Positions 5,521-5,593 of a stretch of 5,593 bases of DNA are shown in pieces. Positions within the stretch are counted from its first letter, which is position 1, and each line of letters begins with the position of its first letter. The notes beneath the pieces were generated by a model, which ran no database searches, was not told the origin of the DNA, and worked only from the letters and a program-made list of their open reading frames with translations. Source of the DNA: Prevotella sp. UBA3208 (GTDB lineage Bacteria; Bacteroidota; Bacteroidia; Bacteroidales; Bacteroidaceae). Made by a program: the position numbers and the translations under genes. The DNA lies in the NCBI GenBank assembly GCA_002363695.1, contig DEWO01000069.1, positions 17,291-22,883 on the forward strand, read 5' to 3'.

Positions 5521-5554
5521 TGCAAAGATAGTGCAAATCGAGTGAAAAACCAAA
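5521..5554 (-). promoter_or_regulatory. Promoter of the DUF4160/DUF2442 remnant operon
   Basis: On the minus strand TTTG (5554-5551), 20 bp of spacer and TATCTTTG (5530-5523) followed by C and A form a near-perfect Bacteroidota promoter. The leader to the ATG at 5495 is roughly 20 nt and A/T-rich. It is the best promoter in the window, although both genes it serves are broken. Confidence 0.82.
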
Positions 5555-5593
5555 TTTATTTGAGTTTTTCCGAGATGCAGCCATTGCGAAGCC

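Noticed and set aside
5342..5584. 80-codon minus-strand frame beginning MAASRKNSNKFGF
   Set aside because: It runs straight through the strong promoter at 5554-5521 and lies in a different frame from the DUF4160 and DUF2442 remnants, which match known families. It is best explained as a shadow.

Overview
The window looks like chromosomal DNA of a Bacteroidota bacterium, most likely a Prevotella/Segatella-type Bacteroidales. The grounds are the TopB and ExoA protein styles, two secreted lipoproteins with short post-cysteine acidic stretches, and four promoters with the Bacteroidota -7 element TAnnTTTG (two on each strand). No tRNA, rRNA, CRISPR array or transposase was seen.

Left part, plus strand: the 3' part of a type IA topoisomerase gene (topB-like, cut by the window edge) is followed after 5 bp by a complete exodeoxyribonuclease III gene, an apparent DNA-maintenance operon. 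Next, with its own promoter, is an alanine-rich lipoprotein gene ending in 11-residue helical repeats. A hairpin terminator then leads directly into the promoter of a 598-residue surface lipoprotein with a Cthe_2159-like right-handed beta-helix (carbohydrate-binding family) and a glycine-rich tail.

Middle, 4238-4533: no convincing gene. It holds an in-frame open stretch behind the beta-helix stop codon with a repeated DDDFPP peptide, a long palindrome, and the first copy of a 53-bp hairpin repeat.

Right part, minus strand: a two-gene toxin-antitoxin operon (antitoxin, then a YafQ-family RelE-type toxin, with an ATGA overlap) is bracketed by the two same-orientation copies of the 53-bp repeat. 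Beyond the second copy is a second small minus-strand operon that ordinary ORF calling would miss: a strong TTTG-N20-TATCTTTG promoter, a DUF4160 gene truncated after 20 codons, and a DUF2442 gene interrupted by an in-frame TAG at codon 16. It reads as a decaying DUF4160/DUF2442 pair beside an apparently intact TA module.

The most interesting parts are this broken pair, the repeat copies flanking the TA cassette, and a substituted catalytic-site position in the toxin. No clearly new system is present. The right third is a small accessory island in an otherwise ordinary housekeeping and cell-surface region.
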